A DNA stretch of 64,000 bases. It comes from Pseudomonas putida. GTDB lineage: Bacteria; Pseudomonadota; Gammaproteobacteria; Pseudomonadales; Pseudomonadaceae. This document shows positions 44,389-53,755 of this stretch, piece after piece (position 1 is the stretch's first letter; the number at the start of each line of letters is the position of its first letter). The notes beneath the pieces were generated by a model. That model saw nothing but the letters and a program-made list of their open reading frames with translations, did no database searches and had not been told where the DNA came from. Both the position numbers and the translations under genes were made by a program. The DNA is taken from assembly GCF_002741075.1 (NCBI RefSeq), contig NZ_CP016634.1:5508501-5572500 (forward strand), given 5' to 3'.

Positions 44389-44826
44389 ATGAAAAACGTC
44401 GAACAACTGCTCAAGACCAAGTCCCAACCTCAGACCGTCTACACCATCGGCCCTGACGACTCGGTGCTCGACGCCCTGAAGCTGCTGGCGGAAAAAAACA
44501 TCGGCGCCCTGCCAGTGGTCGAGGACAACCAGGTGGTGGGCATCGTCAGCGAACGCGACTACGCCCGCAAGCTGGTGCTCAAGGGGCGCTCTTCGGCGGC
44601 AACGCCGGTGCGCGAGATCATGAGTGCGCCGGTCGTCACGGTCGAGCCCAAGCAGAACCTGGAGTACTGCATGAACCTGATGACCAACCGCCATCTTCGC
44701 CACCTGCCGGTGGTCAGCAACGGCGAACTGCTCGGCCTGCTGTCGATCGGTGACCTGGTAAAAGAAACCATTGCCGAACAGGCCAACCTGATCGCGCAGC
44801 TGGAGCAGTACATCCGCGGAGATTGA
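44389..44826 (+). CDS. tandem CBS-domain protein
   Basis: Small cytosolic protein (145 aa) made of two CBS domains (a Bateman module). Repeats are visible as SVLDALKLLAEKNIGALPVV and NLEYCMNLMTNRHLRHLPVV. CBS pairs bind adenine nucleotides and regulate partners; as a stand-alone protein it may sense energy charge. The ATG at 44389 has AGAGG upstream; an in-frame start at 44278 would add unlikely sequence. It belongs to the conserved chromosome rather than to the srf cluster. Confidence 0.88.
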   Translation: MKNVEQLLKTKSQPQTVYTIGPDDSVLDALKLLAEKNIGALPVVEDNQVVGIVSERDYARKLVLKGRSSAATPVREIMSAPVVTVEPKQNLEYCMNLMTNRHLRHLPVVSNGELLGLLSIGDLVKETIAEQANLIAQLEQYIRGD

Positions 44827-44906
44827 TACCCGGTCCATCGCAGGCTTCGCCAACGCCCACCAGGATTGCGCCGCGCTCAAGACCTGCGCAATCCCTGTGG
44901 GAGATT

Positions 44907-45869
44907 CTATGGTTGAGGGCAAAGCTTTTTTGCCCCTTTGCTGACGTATTCGCCTTGGGTCTTCATCAAGGCGAATGCAACTCTGGCGAGCTTGCGTGAC
45001 AAGATAACCAGGGCCTGAGTCGTTGCCTTACCTGCCCGGCGATAGTGCTCGTAGACGTCTTTCCAGGCCGCAGACCTACTGGCCGCCATGGCGGCGTTAT
45101 GCAGTAATCGACGGATCTCTGAACAACCCCGCTTGGTCAACCGTCGACGTCCGGCCTTTTGGCCGGAATCTGCAACTTTCAGGTCCATGCCTAGAAAAGC
45201 GATGTATGAATCACTGTTCTTGAATTCGCCCCGAATAAATGCGGTGACGAGGGCAACAGCGGTCAGGAAGCCAATCCCTTCAACTTTCTGACAGCGGGCG
45301 ACTTGTTCGGCTAGGCCAGCCTCTTTTACCAAGACCTTCAGGCGTTTCTGGATCAGAAGATCAAGCGACTCGAAGTGCTTGGCAAAGCTGTTGAACGCCT
45401 CTTTGAGCGACATTTCGTTGCCCCAGCTCTGGGTCAGGCTTGTCCGCGCCGAAACCAGCGCTGCTCTGCGCCGGAGCAGGCTCTGGAGCTTGCCGTAGAC
45501 AGCTGGAGGGGGCGACCAAGGACGAAGAGCACTGCCCTCGCGATCCAGGAAGCGAGCCAGCAGGCAGGCATCGGACGCATCGGTTTTAACGCGTCCGCCA
45601 ACGCCCTTGCGGTAGTTGCTGAGTTGAAACCCGTCGACGACATAGACGGCGAAGCCCTTTTCGTATGCCATCTCAACCAGGTCCAGATGGTAAACATTGG
45701 TAGCTTCAACGCAGATAGCGGTATTGGCCGGCTGAAGTGCCAGCCACTTTTGGATTTCAGGCTTGGTGTTTCTAACGGTCTGCTGTTGGGCGGAGTCTTC
45801 GTAATAACAGACCAGCTCAGCCTTGGCGACATCGATGCCGATGATGAAATTGTCTACTCGCATTGCCAT
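44907..45869 (-). CDS. IS110-family transposase (DEDD recombinase)
   Basis: Transposase (320 aa from ATG 45869; an ATG two codons later and a GTG five codons earlier are possible). The N-terminal RuvC-like DEDD domain has FIIGIDVAKAELVCYYED, ICVEATNVYH and VKTDASDACLLARF. The C-terminal domain shows CQKVEGIGFLTAVALVTAFI followed by FLGMDLKVADSGQKAGRRRL and the Ser-containing AAMAASRSAAW. Both parts are complete, so the element may be active. The stop codon lies only about five bases from the element end. Confidence 0.95.
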   Translation of the reverse strand: MAMRVDNFIIGIDVAKAELVCYYEDSAQQQTVRNTKPEIQKWLALQPANTAICVEATNVYHLDLVEMAYEKGFAVYVVDGFQLSNYRKGVGGRVKTDASDACLLARFLDREGSALRPWSPPPAVYGKLQSLLRRRAALVSARTSLTQSWGNEMSLKEAFNSFAKHFESLDLLIQKRLKVLVKEAGLAEQVARCQKVEGIGFLTAVALVTAFIRGEFKNSDSYIAFLGMDLKVADSGQKAGRRRLTKRGCSEIRRLLHNAAMAASRSAAWKDVYEHYRRAGKATTQALVILSRKLARVAFALMKTQGEYVSKGAKKLCPQP

Positions 45870-46072
45870 CGCCTGAACTCCCACGGTATGGTTTTTGAAC
45901 TCGGAGGGGTTTCACCAAGAGGCGCTGGCTTGCTTCTATCGTCGTTTGCAAACGATGCATTCTTTATCGGCGCTTTGGTGAAGGGGTGGGGCGATGTCTC
46001 CCACGGTCTGTACTGCGCCTAACAGTCAGAATCGGTTTGTTCGTCCCACCACCCCTTCGAGTATCACCATAC
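45870..46072 (-). ncRNA. candidate bridge RNA region of the IS110 element
   Basis: Non-coding DNA between the element end and the transposase start, where IS110-group elements encode their bridge RNA. Folding signals seen: TTCACCAA (45911-45918) pairs with TTGGTGAA (45975-45982); the palindrome TCGTTTGCAAACGA is at 45942-45955; GGGGTGG near 45983 pairs with CCACCCC near 46048. Read on the transposase strand it contains GTGGGAG twice, matching the REP target. Exact ends are not determined. Confidence 0.55.
45878..46007. repeat. 10-bp direct repeat inside the IS110 non-coding end
   Basis: CTCCCACGGT occurs at 45878-45887 and again at 45998-46007. Its first seven bases are the complement of the REP sequence GTGGGAG that flanks the element, so these may be guide segments of the bridge RNA. 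Confidence 0.6.
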
Positions 46073-46116
46073 AAGCGGCTTCACCCGCGAATTGGCCGCG
46101 CAGCGGCCCCATGCAC

Positions 46117-46755
46117 CTAGTGGTAAGCGCGCTCCAGCTCATCCAACTGGTGGTCGAAGCTGCGCAGGCGCGCTGACCAGGTGTACACCAGCACCTCAAG
46201 GTCGCGATTGAGCACCGCAGTGTTGCCGCCATCGCGGCCCTGGGGGTCGCACAGGTCCAGCTGATAGCGCTCGCGAGCCATGGCCGTGGCCACGCTGGAA
46301 AGGTCACGGGCGTTGGCCAGCCAGCGGTGTTGATGGTCACGGATCTCGCGGTCCAGCTCCCGGCACTGACGCTTTAGCGCGTCCAGGCTCTGCTCCAGTG
46401 GCGTGCCCTTGAGCTCACCCATGACCTCCTCGAAGGTCCGCCCGGAATGCCAGTAGCTTCCCCAGAAATAGCGATCAAATACCGTCTCTACCCGACGCAA
46501 GGCGACCTTGGTGTTCCAGATGGTCACCAGCGTATGACCCTGGATCACCTCGCGCTTGTTCAGGCGCAACTGCTGCCAGGCGATCCAGGCCAGCGCGCAG
46601 AGCGCCACCGCCGCCGTGATGGCGGCTGCGGCATACATGAACTGCAGCGCATGGTCCATGGAGTGGACATGACGGATGCCGTAGAAATAACCGGCCGTCA
46701 GCGTGCCCAGGATCGTCACGGAGCACCAGAAACCTGATGCGTAGGGATCTTTCAT
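46117..46755 (-). CDS. two-span membrane protein of unknown function
   Basis: Protein (212 aa). Two membrane segments lie in the first 70 residues (FWCSVTILGTLTAGYFYGI and FMYAAAAITAAVALCALAWI). The remainder is a cytosolic, charged helical domain (about 75-212) with KRQCRELDREIRDHQHRW. I do not recognise a named family. The start was chosen for AGGGGATA upstream of MKDPYASG. The next gene upstream on the same strand is a DUF2789 gene, 70 bases away. Confidence 0.7.
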   Translation of the reverse strand: MKDPYASGFWCSVTILGTLTAGYFYGIRHVHSMDHALQFMYAAAAITAAVALCALAWIAWQQLRLNKREVIQGHTLVTIWNTKVALRRVETVFDRYFWGSYWHSGRTFEEVMGELKGTPLEQSLDALKRQCRELDREIRDHQHRWLANARDLSSVATAMARERYQLDLCDPQGRDGGNTAVLNRDLEVLVYTWSARLRSFDHQLDELERAYH

Positions 46756-46825
46756 CGCGCTATCCCCTGTTGTTTTACCTGAGCATAGCAACGGCCAATT
46801 CACCCATCAGGTGCCACTCGGCGCT

Positions 46826-47068
46826 TTATTTGCGGGGGCGGCGCAAGGCCTCGTTGAGTTGATCGAACGGCACGGCCCAATCGGCGTCCTCTATCACGCT
46901 CTCTTTGAGAAAGGCCCGCTGGGCCTCGCTCCAGAACGGCGCATCCACCAGCTTGATCTCGTTCTTGAGCGGTGAATGGGTGGTGATGAACTTGTCGATG
47001 CTCTCGGCATCGTCCGCCAGCCCCAACTGCTTGAACAGTTCGGCGAACGGATGGTTCGGTGCTTCCAT
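46826..47068 (-). CDS. DUF2789 family protein
   Basis: Small cytosolic protein (80 aa) matching DUF2789, with LFKQLGLADDAESIDKFI and APFWSEAQRAFLKESVIEDA. Function is unknown; it is widespread in pseudomonads. A GAGGAGG ribosome-binding site stands seven bases before ATG 47068. Confidence 0.85.
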   Translation of the reverse strand: MEAPNHPFAELFKQLGLADDAESIDKFITTHSPLKNEIKLVDAPFWSEAQRAFLKESVIEDADWAVPFDQLNEALRRPRK

Positions 47069-47128
47069 GGTGCCTCCTCGAGCCGGGCGGCCGTCCACGA
47101 CGCCAGCCCGGCAGTGGGTTGATGGTCA

Positions 47129-47587
47129 TCAGCACAGTTCGCGCACTTCGGCACGCGGAACCAGCTTCAGGTATTGCTCCATGCTCATGTGGATCAGGTG
47201 ATCGTGATCCCCCGCCTCCAGGTAGACATCGCCCTGGCGGGTTAGGCTCGGGTCGAGCAGCATTTTTATGTCATAGGCATCGCCCAGTGCCGGCACGGCG
47301 CCGCGCTCGCAGTCGCCGAACAGGCTCGGCAGGCCGCTTTCACGGGTCAGTTGCCAGGCGCCGGACATGCGCACTTTGCTCATGTCCAGATGGCGGTTGG
47401 CCGGTAGCACGGCCATGATGTAGTTGCCATGCCGGTCATCGAGCATCACCGACTTGGCGACCCGCTCGGCGGGTACGCCGGCCGTGCGCGCCGACTCCAG
47501 GCTCGTGGCCGAGTGAGGATGGGGAATGATGTCGTAGTCGCAGTTCGCCTTGTCCAGGCGCTGCTGCAGGGTTTTAGCCATACGCAT
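47129..47587 (-). CDS. YbaK/EbsC-type aminoacyl-tRNA deacylase
   Basis: Stand-alone YbaK domain (152 aa). Such proteins hydrolyse mischarged aminoacyl-tRNAs (for example Ala- or Cys-tRNA-Pro). Landmarks: AERVAKSVMLDDRHGNYIMA and GDCERGAVPALGDAY with its conserved Gly-x-x-Pro-like loop. The ribosome-binding site GGAGGTG lies before MRMAKTLQQRL. It is divergent from nfeD. Substrate specificity cannot be read from the sequence. Confidence 0.85.
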   Translation of the reverse strand: MRMAKTLQQRLDKANCDYDIIPHPHSATSLESARTAGVPAERVAKSVMLDDRHGNYIMAVLPANRHLDMSKVRMSGAWQLTRESGLPSLFGDCERGAVPALGDAYDIKMLLDPSLTRQGDVYLEAGDHDHLIHMSMEQYLKLVPRAEVRELC

Positions 47588-47682
47588 GATGCACCTCCGG
47601 TTTACCCCCATCTGGAAGTTTAGGCCGAGGTCCGGCTAGCACGACTAAACTTCAGTGACAGGCCCGGACAAGGTGACGACAG

Positions 47683-49029
47683 GTGATCGCTCGTGGCTGG
47701 TGCTGGCTGCTGCTGACGCTCGTGCTCGGCATGGTTCCGAGCGGCTTGGCGGTGCCCGGTAGCAGCGTCTGGCTGCTGGACATCGATGACGCCATCGGCC
47801 CAGCCAGCGCCGATTACCTGATACGCGGCCTGGAACAGGCGCAGGCGCAGAACGCGCAACTGGTGGTGATCCGCCTGGACACGCCCGGCGGGCTGGACAG
47901 CGCCATGCGCCAGATCATCAAGGCGATTCTCGCAAGCCCCGTGCCCGTGGCCAGCTTCGTCGCCCCCAGCGGCGCCCGGGCGGCCAGCGCCGGCACCTAT
48001 ATCCTCTATGCAAGCCACGTGGCGGCCATGGCGCCAGGAACCAACCTGGGTGCCGCGACGCCAGTGCAGATCGGTGCGACCCCACCGGGCAAGCCCGACG
48101 CCGACAAACCCTCACCGGACGACCCTCTGGCGCGCAAGCAGGTGAACGATGCCGCGGCCTACATCCGCGGCCTGGCTCAACTGCGCGGGCGCAACGCCGA
48201 CTGGGCGCAGAAGGCCGTGCGCGAAGCCGTGAGCCTGTCGGCCAGCGAGGCGCTGCACCTTAACGTCATCGACCAGATGGCCAATGACCTGCCACAACTG
48301 CTGAACCAGCTCGACGGCAAGACCCTCGTCGCCGCCGGCCAGCCGCGCCAGTTGCAAACGGCCGACGCCGTGATCATTGAGCACCTGCCCGATTGGCGCA
48401 CCCGCCTGCTGGCGGTGATCACCAACCCCAGCGTGGCGCTGATCTTGATCATGATCGGTATCTACGGCCTGTTATTCGAATTCATGAGCCCTGGCTCAGG
48501 GGTTGGCGGGGTGATCGGCGGCATCTGCCTGCTGCTGGCCTTGTACGCCATGCAGTTGCTGCCGGTGAGCTATGCAGGCATGGCGCTGATCCTGCTGGGC
48601 GTGGCGTTCATGATCGCCGAGGCATTCCTGCCGAGCTTCGGTGTGGTCGGTTTTGGCGGCATCGTCGCGTTCGTGGTCGGTGCGGTCATCCTCATAGACA
48701 CCGACGCGCCCGGTTTCGGCATCCCCCTGGCGCTGATCGTCGCCTTGGCGGCGGTCTCGGCGCTGCTGCTCGGCGGGGTGCTGGGCATGGCCCTGAAGGC
48801 CCGACGACGGGCCTTGGTCAGCGGCGACGCGGGGCTGGTAGGCAGTCTGGTCACGGTGACCCAGGTGATGGCAGGCAACCCGTTCTGCGGCTCGGTACAG
48901 GCCCAGGGCGAACAATGGCAAGTCCAGTGCGCGACCCCGTTGCAGCCTGGGCAACAGGTGCGCGTGACGGCCCGCCATGGCGTGATGCTGGAGGTCAGTG
49001 CCACCGCGCCCGCCGCGCAAGGAGAGTGA
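47683..49029 (+). CDS. NfeD-family membrane-bound serine protease
   Basis: Long-form NfeD (448 aa), GTG start with AAGGTGA upstream. After the signal peptide comes a ClpP-class protease domain (about 28-225) with the nucleophile segment [10 protein letters not shown]. Four or five membrane segments follow (about 240-370), then a soluble beta-barrel (OB-fold) at the C-terminus. It is paired with the SPFH gene that starts at its stop. Such pairs form membrane quality-control microdomains; the protease is thought to clip the SPFH partner's tail or other membrane proteins. Confidence 0.88.
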   Translation: MIARGWCWLLLTLVLGMVPSGLAVPGSSVWLLDIDDAIGPASADYLIRGLEQAQAQNAQLVVIRLDTPGGLDSAMRQIIKAILASPVPVASFVAPSGARAASAGTYILYASHVAAMAPGTNLGAATPVQIGATPPGKPDADKPSPDDPLARKQVNDAAAYIRGLAQLRGRNADWAQKAVREAVSLSASEALHLNVIDQMANDLPQLLNQLDGKTLVAAGQPRQLQTADAVIIEHLPDWRTRLLAVITNPSVALILIMIGIYGLLFEFMSPGSGVGGVIGGICLLLALYAMQLLPVSYAGMALILLGVAFMIAEAFLPSFGVVGFGGIVAFVVGAVILIDTDAPGFGIPLALIVALAAVSALLLGGVLGMALKARRRALVSGDAGLVGSLVTVTQVMAGNPFCGSVQAQGEQWQVQCATPLQPGQQVRVTARHGVMLEVSATAPAAQGE

Positions 49030-49031
49030 TG

Positions 49032-49784
49032 ATGTTCGTTCAATTCGGTTTTGGCGCCTTGCTGGCGGTGGTCGGCCTGTTATTGCTGTCGGCCCTGCGT
49101 ATCCTGCGCGAGTACGAGCGGGGCGTGGTGTTCCAGCTGGGCCGCTTCTGGCAGGTCAAAGGGCCGGGCTTGATCATTCTGATCCCGGGAATCCAGCAGA
49201 TGGTGCGGGTGGACCTGCGCACCGTGGTACTCGACGTACCGCCCCAGGACGTGATCACCCGCGACAACGTCTCGGTCAAGGTCAACGCCGTGCTGTACTT
49301 TCGTGTGCTCGATCCGCAGAAGGCGATCATCCAGGTCGAGGATTTTCTCGGTGCCACCAGCCAACTGGCCCAGACGACGCTGCGTGCGGTGCTCGGCAAA
49401 CATGAGCTGGACGAACTGCTGGCCGAGCGCGAACAGCTCAACTCGGACATCCGCCAAGTGCTCGACGCCCAGACCGATGCCTGGGGCATCAAGGTCGCCA
49501 ACGTCGAGATCAAGCATGTCGACCTCAACGAGTCGATGGTGCGTGCCATCGCCCGCCAGGCCGAGGCCGAGCGCGAACGGCGGGCCAAGGTGATCCATGC
49601 CGAGGGTGAGCTGCAGGCTTCGGAAAAACTGATGCAGGCGGCGCAGATGCTGGGCAAGGAGCCGGGGGCGATGCAACTGCGCTACATGCAGACTCTGGGG
49701 ACGATTGCCGGGGACAGGAGCTCGACCATCGTGTTCCCGCTGCCGGTGGACTTGCTCAAGGGGTTGGTCGATAAACCGCGTTGA
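49032..49784 (+). CDS. SPFH/stomatin-like (slipin) membrane protein
   Basis: Slipin (250 aa). One N-terminal membrane hairpin (about 2-24) precedes the SPFH domain with [20 protein letters not shown] and [21 protein letters not shown] coiled-coil [20 protein letters not shown] and a hydrophobic C-terminal tail follow. Two adjacent ATGs exist; I chose the second because GGAG then lies seven bases away (the other adds one Met). It forms the known operon pair with NfeD. Confidence 0.9.
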   Translation: MFVQFGFGALLAVVGLLLLSALRILREYERGVVFQLGRFWQVKGPGLIILIPGIQQMVRVDLRTVVLDVPPQDVITRDNVSVKVNAVLYFRVLDPQKAIIQVEDFLGATSQLAQTTLRAVLGKHELDELLAEREQLNSDIRQVLDAQTDAWGIKVANVEIKHVDLNESMVRAIARQAEAERERRAKVIHAEGELQASEKLMQAAQMLGKEPGAMQLRYMQTLGTIAGDRSSTIVFPLPVDLLKGLVDKPR

Positions 49785-49840
49785 CCTCTGCCGCAGGCGC
49801 CCACACGCTCAGCGACGAGCCTGTGGGGCCGGCGAAAGGT

Positions 49841-50473
49841 TCAGACCGGCGCACGGCGCAGGGTGGCCAGAAACGCCGCCGCGCCGATGAACAAGCCGGC
49901 AAACGTGCGGTTCATGCGCTTTTGCTGCTTGGGCGTGCGCAGCAGCCGCAGCACGCGGGCCGCAAGGCCCGTGTAGCCTGCCATGACCAGCATGTCCACG
50001 GTGATCATGGTGGCGGTGATAGCCAGGTACTGAGGCACCAGCGGGGCATGAGGGTTGATGAACTGCGGCAGCACCGCAAGCATGAACACCAGCGCCTTGG
50101 GGTTGCTGACGTTGACCAGGAAGCCGCGGAACACCAGGCTCATCGGCTTGCCGATCGGCCGCACGCCCGAGGGGTCGCTCATGTCCATGGGCAAGGCGCG
50201 CCACTGTTTGTACGCCAGGTACACCAGGTAGGCGACACCGAACCATTTGATGAGCTGGAAGGCGGTGGCCGAGGCGGCGAGAATGGCGCCCACGCCAGCG
50301 GCGATGACGGCGATCTGAACGATCAGCCCCAGTTGCAGGCCCAGGGCGTTCCAGTACCCACGCCAGAACCCGTACTGCAGCCCGCTGGACATCGAGGCGA
50401 TGGCCCCGGCACCCGGCGACAGGCTGATCACCCAGCACGCGGCAAAGAAGGCCAACCAGGTTTCCATCGACAT
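49841..50473 (-). CDS. LysE/RhtB-family amino acid exporter
   Basis: Integral membrane protein (210 aa) with about six segments. The family start AFFAACWVISLSPGAGAIAS and the conserved GFLVNVSNPKALVFMLAVLP are present. Such exporters secrete amino acids like homoserine, threonine or leucine; the substrate is not evident. GAGGTGT precedes the ATG. A REP pair separates it from the mscS-like gene. Confidence 0.88.
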   Translation of the reverse strand: MSMETWLAFFAACWVISLSPGAGAIASMSSGLQYGFWRGYWNALGLQLGLIVQIAVIAAGVGAILAASATAFQLIKWFGVAYLVYLAYKQWRALPMDMSDPSGVRPIGKPMSLVFRGFLVNVSNPKALVFMLAVLPQFINPHAPLVPQYLAITATMITVDMLVMAGYTGLAARVLRLLRTPKQQKRMNRTFAGLFIGAAAFLATLRRAPV

Positions 50474-50577
50474 CGCACACCTCGCTCGAACATTTGTTGC
50501 AAAACGTTAAGCTAAGGGGTTGGTGAAAAAATCACCAGCGATTTTTTGTGGTTTATTTCAGGGCTGGCGCTGGCTGC

Positions 50578-50684
50578 TTCGCGGGTAAACCCGCTCCTAC
50601 CGAGCTCATCCTGGGGCCTAATCGCAGGTACATCGGCATTGTTGGAGCACCGGTAAACCTTGTGGGAGCGGGTTTACCCGCGAA
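50578..50684. repeat. inverted pair of REP units
   Basis: Left unit 50578-50600 (TTCGCGGGTAAACCCGCTCC) and right unit 50661-50684 (TGTGGGAGCGGGTTTACCCG) are reverse complements about 60 bases apart. They lie in the 232-base gap between two same-strand genes; nothing else is seen there except a small GGTGA/TCACC hairpin at 50522-50536. Confidence 0.88.
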
Positions 50685-50705
50685 GAAATCAACACCGTCA
50701 GCGGC

Positions 50706-51293
50706 TCAATCCGCCTCGACCGACTCGCCTTTGGACACGGCCACCACCTCGGTCCCCCGCCAACGGCGCACCGCTTTCTGGAAGAACTGACTGTTCGGCA
50801 CCTGCACCAGCGCCCCGCCCGCCTCGGGCGTTTCCATCAGGGTCGTGTAGAGCAGGTTGATGGCGATCACCCGGCCTTTGACCCCCGGCTTGTCGAGGGT
50901 GTCCACCAGCTCCACCACATCACCGATGCGAAACGGCCCAACGGTGAAAATCAGCACCGCACACAGCAGGTTGGAGAGCACGCTCCAGATAGCGAAAAAC
51001 GCGACTGCTGCCACCGCGACGAAGCCTGACAGCGCCGTCCACAGCACCGTGGCCGAAACGCCCATGCGCTCCAGCACGAACAACAGTGCACTGCCCATGA
51101 TCAGCCAGCGCAGACCACCGCGCACCGGTACCAGCAGCTCTGCCGGCAGCGGGTAGCGGTTGCCCAGCCGACTCAGCCCCCGCGCGATTACACGCTGCAG
51201 GATGAACGCAGCGATCAGGATCAGCAGGATCTGCAGCCCGAGCCAGAACGCGTCCATCCATTGCCCTGGCAGCAGCGAACGCAGCTGCTCCAT
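50706..51293 (-). CDS. small MscS-type mechanosensitive channel
   Basis: Membrane protein (195 aa) with three membrane segments and the MscS pore/beta domain (FFAIWSVLSNLLCAVLIFTV, FRIGDVVELVD). It ends early, with little of the C-terminal cytoplasmic vestibule, as in minimal MscS proteins. Its start overlaps the stop of the ABC-F gene by one base, so the two are coupled. A role in osmotic release is known for the family. Confidence 0.85.
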   Translation of the reverse strand: MEQLRSLLPGQWMDAFWLGLQILLILIAAFILQRVIARGLSRLGNRYPLPAELLVPVRGGLRWLIMGSALLFVLERMGVSATVLWTALSGFVAVAAVAFFAIWSVLSNLLCAVLIFTVGPFRIGDVVELVDTLDKPGVKGRVIAINLLYTTLMETPEAGGALVQVPNSQFFQKAVRRWRGTEVVAVSKGESVEAD

Positions 51294-53203
51294 CAGGACA
51301 ACGCCTCCAGCTCGGCCTGCATGGCCTCGAGGGTTTCCAGCGCTTCCATCCAGGCTTCTTCAAGCTCGCCCTCGCGCTGCTTGAGCTTGGTCTGGCGGGC
51401 CAACAGGTCACGCAGTTCGTCCTTGCGGGACGCTTCGTACAGGCCGCCGTCGCCCAATGCCGTCTCGATCTCGGCCAGTTGCCCATGCACCTGGTTCAGC
51501 TCGGTTTCGAGCTTTTCGGCGGCGCGCTTGTGAGGCGCCAATTGCTGGCGCAAGGCCGCGGCGGCCTGGCGTTGGGCCTTCTTGTCAGTCTTGTCCGGGT
51601 TGGCCGGGGCGTTGCTGACCGGAGCACTGCGTTGGCGATAATCGATCAGCCAGCGGCTGTAGTCGTCCAGATCACCGTCGAAGGCCTCGACCTTGCCATC
51701 GGCCACCAGCAGGAAGTCGTTGGTGGTGCTCTTGAGCAAGTGACGGTCGTGGGAAACCACCACCACCGCGCCACTGAACTCTTGCAGGGCCATGGTCAGT
51801 GCCAGGCGCATCTCCAGGTCCAAGTGGTTGGTCGGCTCGTCGAGCAGCAGCAGATTCGGGCGTTCCCAGGCAATCAACGCCAGGGCCAGGCGCGCCTTTT
51901 CACCGCCGGAGAAGTTCACCACCGGCTCGTCGACACGGTTGCCATGGAAATCGAACCCACCGAGGAAATCGCGCAGGGTTTGTTCGCGCTCAGCCGGTGC
52001 GATGCGCTGCAGGTGCAGCAAGGGGCTGGCCTTGTCGTCCAGGGAGTCGAGCTGGTGCTGGGCGAAGTAGCCCACCGCCAGGTTCTCACCCCGCACCAGG
52101 CGCCCGCCAATGGGTTCGAGCTCACCGGCGAGGTTCTTGATCAGGGTCGACTTACCGGCGCCGTTGGGGCCCAGCAGACCGATGCGCGCACCGGGCGCCA
52201 GTTGCAGCTTGACCTTCTCCAGGATCGCTTTGTCGCCATAGCCCAGACGGCCTTCGGCAAGGTCCAGCAGCGGGCTGGAAATTTTCTCCGACTCGCGGAA
52301 GACGAAGTCGAACGGCGAGTCCACATGGGCGGCGGACAGCTCCTCCATGCGCTCCAGGGCCTTGATCCGGCTCTGCGCCTGACGGGCCTTGGTGGCCTGG
52401 GCGCGGAAACGGGCGATGTACTTCTCCATGTGCGCACGGCGGGCCTGCTGCTTCTCATAGGCCTGTTGCTGCTGCGCCAGACGCTCGGCACGGGTGCGTT
52501 CGAAGGCGCTGTAGCCGCCTTTGTAGAGGTTGAGCTTGCGCTGCTCGACATGCAGCACGTGGTCGACTACGGCATCGAGGAAGTCGCGGTCGTGGGAAAT
52601 CAGCAGCAGCGTGCCCGGATAGCCCTTGAGCCAATCTTCCAGCCAGAGGATCGCGTCCAGGTCCAAGTGGTTGGTGGGCTCGTCGAGCAGCAAGAGGTCG
52701 GACGGGCACATCAGGGCCTGGGCCAGGTTCAGGCGCATCCGCCAACCGCCGGAGAAGTCGCCAACGCGCCGGTCCATCTGCTCGGTGGTGAAGCCCAGAC
52801 CTGCCAGCAGCTTGCGCGCGCGGGCATCGGCGGTATAGCCGTCGGCGCTGTCGAGCTCACTGTGCAGGCGCGCCACGGCAGTGCCGTCGTGGGCCGCCTC
52901 GGCAATGGCCAGGTCAGCCTGGATCTTGCGCAGGCGCACATCGCCGTCGAGCACATAGTCCACCGCCAGGCGATCGAGGGTATCGACCTCCTGACGCATG
53001 TGGGCGATGCGCCAGTCGCCAGGCAGTTGGCAATCGCCAGCATCGGGCGACAGCTCACCACGCAGCAAGGCGAACAGGCTGGATTTTCCGGCGCCGTTGG
53101 CGCCGATCAGGCCGGCTTTGTGACCGGCGTGCAGGGTCATCTCGGCGCCTTCTAGCAAGCGCTGCGGACCACGCTGTAAAGTGAGATTCGATAGTCTGAT
53201 CAT
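51293..53203 (-). CDS. ABC-F family ATPase, YheS type
   Basis: Soluble protein (636 aa) with two ABC domains and no membrane segments. Walker A motifs are GANGAGKSS and GPNGAGKST, signatures DFSGGWRMR and NFSGGEKAR, and both Walker B segments end in LLLDEPTNHLDLD/E. A basic linker lies between the domains, and a coiled-coil C-terminal tail (about 545-636) follows. ABC-F proteins act on the ribosome to resolve stalls. The start MIRLSNLTLQRG is fixed by the family N-terminus, although no strong ribosome-binding site is seen. Confidence 0.9.
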   Translation of the reverse strand: MIRLSNLTLQRGPQRLLEGAEMTLHAGHKAGLIGANGAGKSSLFALLRGELSPDAGDCQLPGDWRIAHMRQEVDTLDRLAVDYVLDGDVRLRKIQADLAIAEAAHDGTAVARLHSELDSADGYTADARARKLLAGLGFTTEQMDRRVGDFSGGWRMRLNLAQALMCPSDLLLLDEPTNHLDLDAILWLEDWLKGYPGTLLLISHDRDFLDAVVDHVLHVEQRKLNLYKGGYSAFERTRAERLAQQQQAYEKQQARRAHMEKYIARFRAQATKARQAQSRIKALERMEELSAAHVDSPFDFVFRESEKISSPLLDLAEGRLGYGDKAILEKVKLQLAPGARIGLLGPNGAGKSTLIKNLAGELEPIGGRLVRGENLAVGYFAQHQLDSLDDKASPLLHLQRIAPAEREQTLRDFLGGFDFHGNRVDEPVVNFSGGEKARLALALIAWERPNLLLLDEPTNHLDLEMRLALTMALQEFSGAVVVVSHDRHLLKSTTNDFLLVADGKVEAFDGDLDDYSRWLIDYRQRSAPVSNAPANPDKTDKKAQRQAAAALRQQLAPHKRAAEKLETELNQVHGQLAEIETALGDGGLYEASRKDELRDLLARQTKLKQREGELEEAWMEALETLEAMQAELEALS

Positions 53204-53272
53204 GATGGTCGCGGAGTCTATCAGCTTCCCTTCAGGGCACACAGGCCACCTTGACCACTGGCGAGTCCGAAC

Positions 53273-53755
53273 ATGCAAAACGAATTGTGGAACCACGCCC
53301 TGGCCCTGTATCGACGGCCCGGGGTCGAAGCGGCCTGCCTCGCGCTGCAAGGGCTGGGGGCTGATGTCTGTCTGCTGCTTTGCGGGACCTGGCTGCAAGC
53401 CCGCCATGTCGCACCCGATGCCACGCGCGCGGCCGCGCTACGGGCCATTGCCGGCCCATGGCAGCAGCAGGTCGTGGTTCCGCTGAGGGTGTTGCGTCAA
53501 CAATGGCGCGAAGCGGCGCAAGGCGATGCGCGACTGGCGTCGCTACGTGAGCAGGTCAAGGGATTGGAGCTGGAAGCCGAGCGCACCGTGCTGGCGCGCC
53601 TGCAGGCGTGTGCGGGGAGCTGGCCGGCGGACTCGAACGGCCCGCCAGGTGACTGGCTGCAGTGGCTGGTTCCCGAGCAAGCCCGCGACCACGACGCGCT
53701 GCGAGAGCTGCGCGTCGCGGCCGATGGGCTTCAGGAGGCCGAAGGAGCCGACTGA
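53273..53755 (+). CDS. TIGR02444/DUF2390 family protein
   Basis: Helical cytosolic protein (160 aa) of the TIGR02444 family, starting MQNELWNHALALYRRPGVEA and rich in Leu, Arg and Trp. Its function is unknown; it is conserved beside algP in pseudomonads. Its last 25 bases overlap the end of the convergent algP gene. Confidence 0.8.
   Translation: MQNELWNHALALYRRPGVEAACLALQGLGADVCLLLCGTWLQARHVAPDATRAAALRAIAGPWQQQVVVPLRVLRQQWREAAQGDARLASLREQVKGLELEAERTVLARLQACAGSWPADSNGPPGDWLQWLVPEQARDHDALRELRVAADGLQEAEGAD

Larger units (their letters stand above)
44902..46073 (-). mobile_element. IS110-family insertion sequence inserted in a REP element
   Basis: About 1172 bases. Removing it restores a normal P. 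putida REP: left flank CCTGTGGGAG (44894-44903) joins right flank AGCGGCTTCACCCGCGAA (46074 onward), sharing AG at the junction. On the transposase strand the shared dinucleotide is CT, the core used by IS110 elements such as IS621. There are no terminal inverted repeats, as is usual for this family. The transposase occupies one end, and about 200 bases of structured non-coding DNA the other. Confidence 0.85.

Noticed and set aside
50578..50684. CRISPR-like repeats
   Set aside because: The repeated units are palindromic REP elements in inverted pairs; there are no regularly spaced direct repeats or cas genes.
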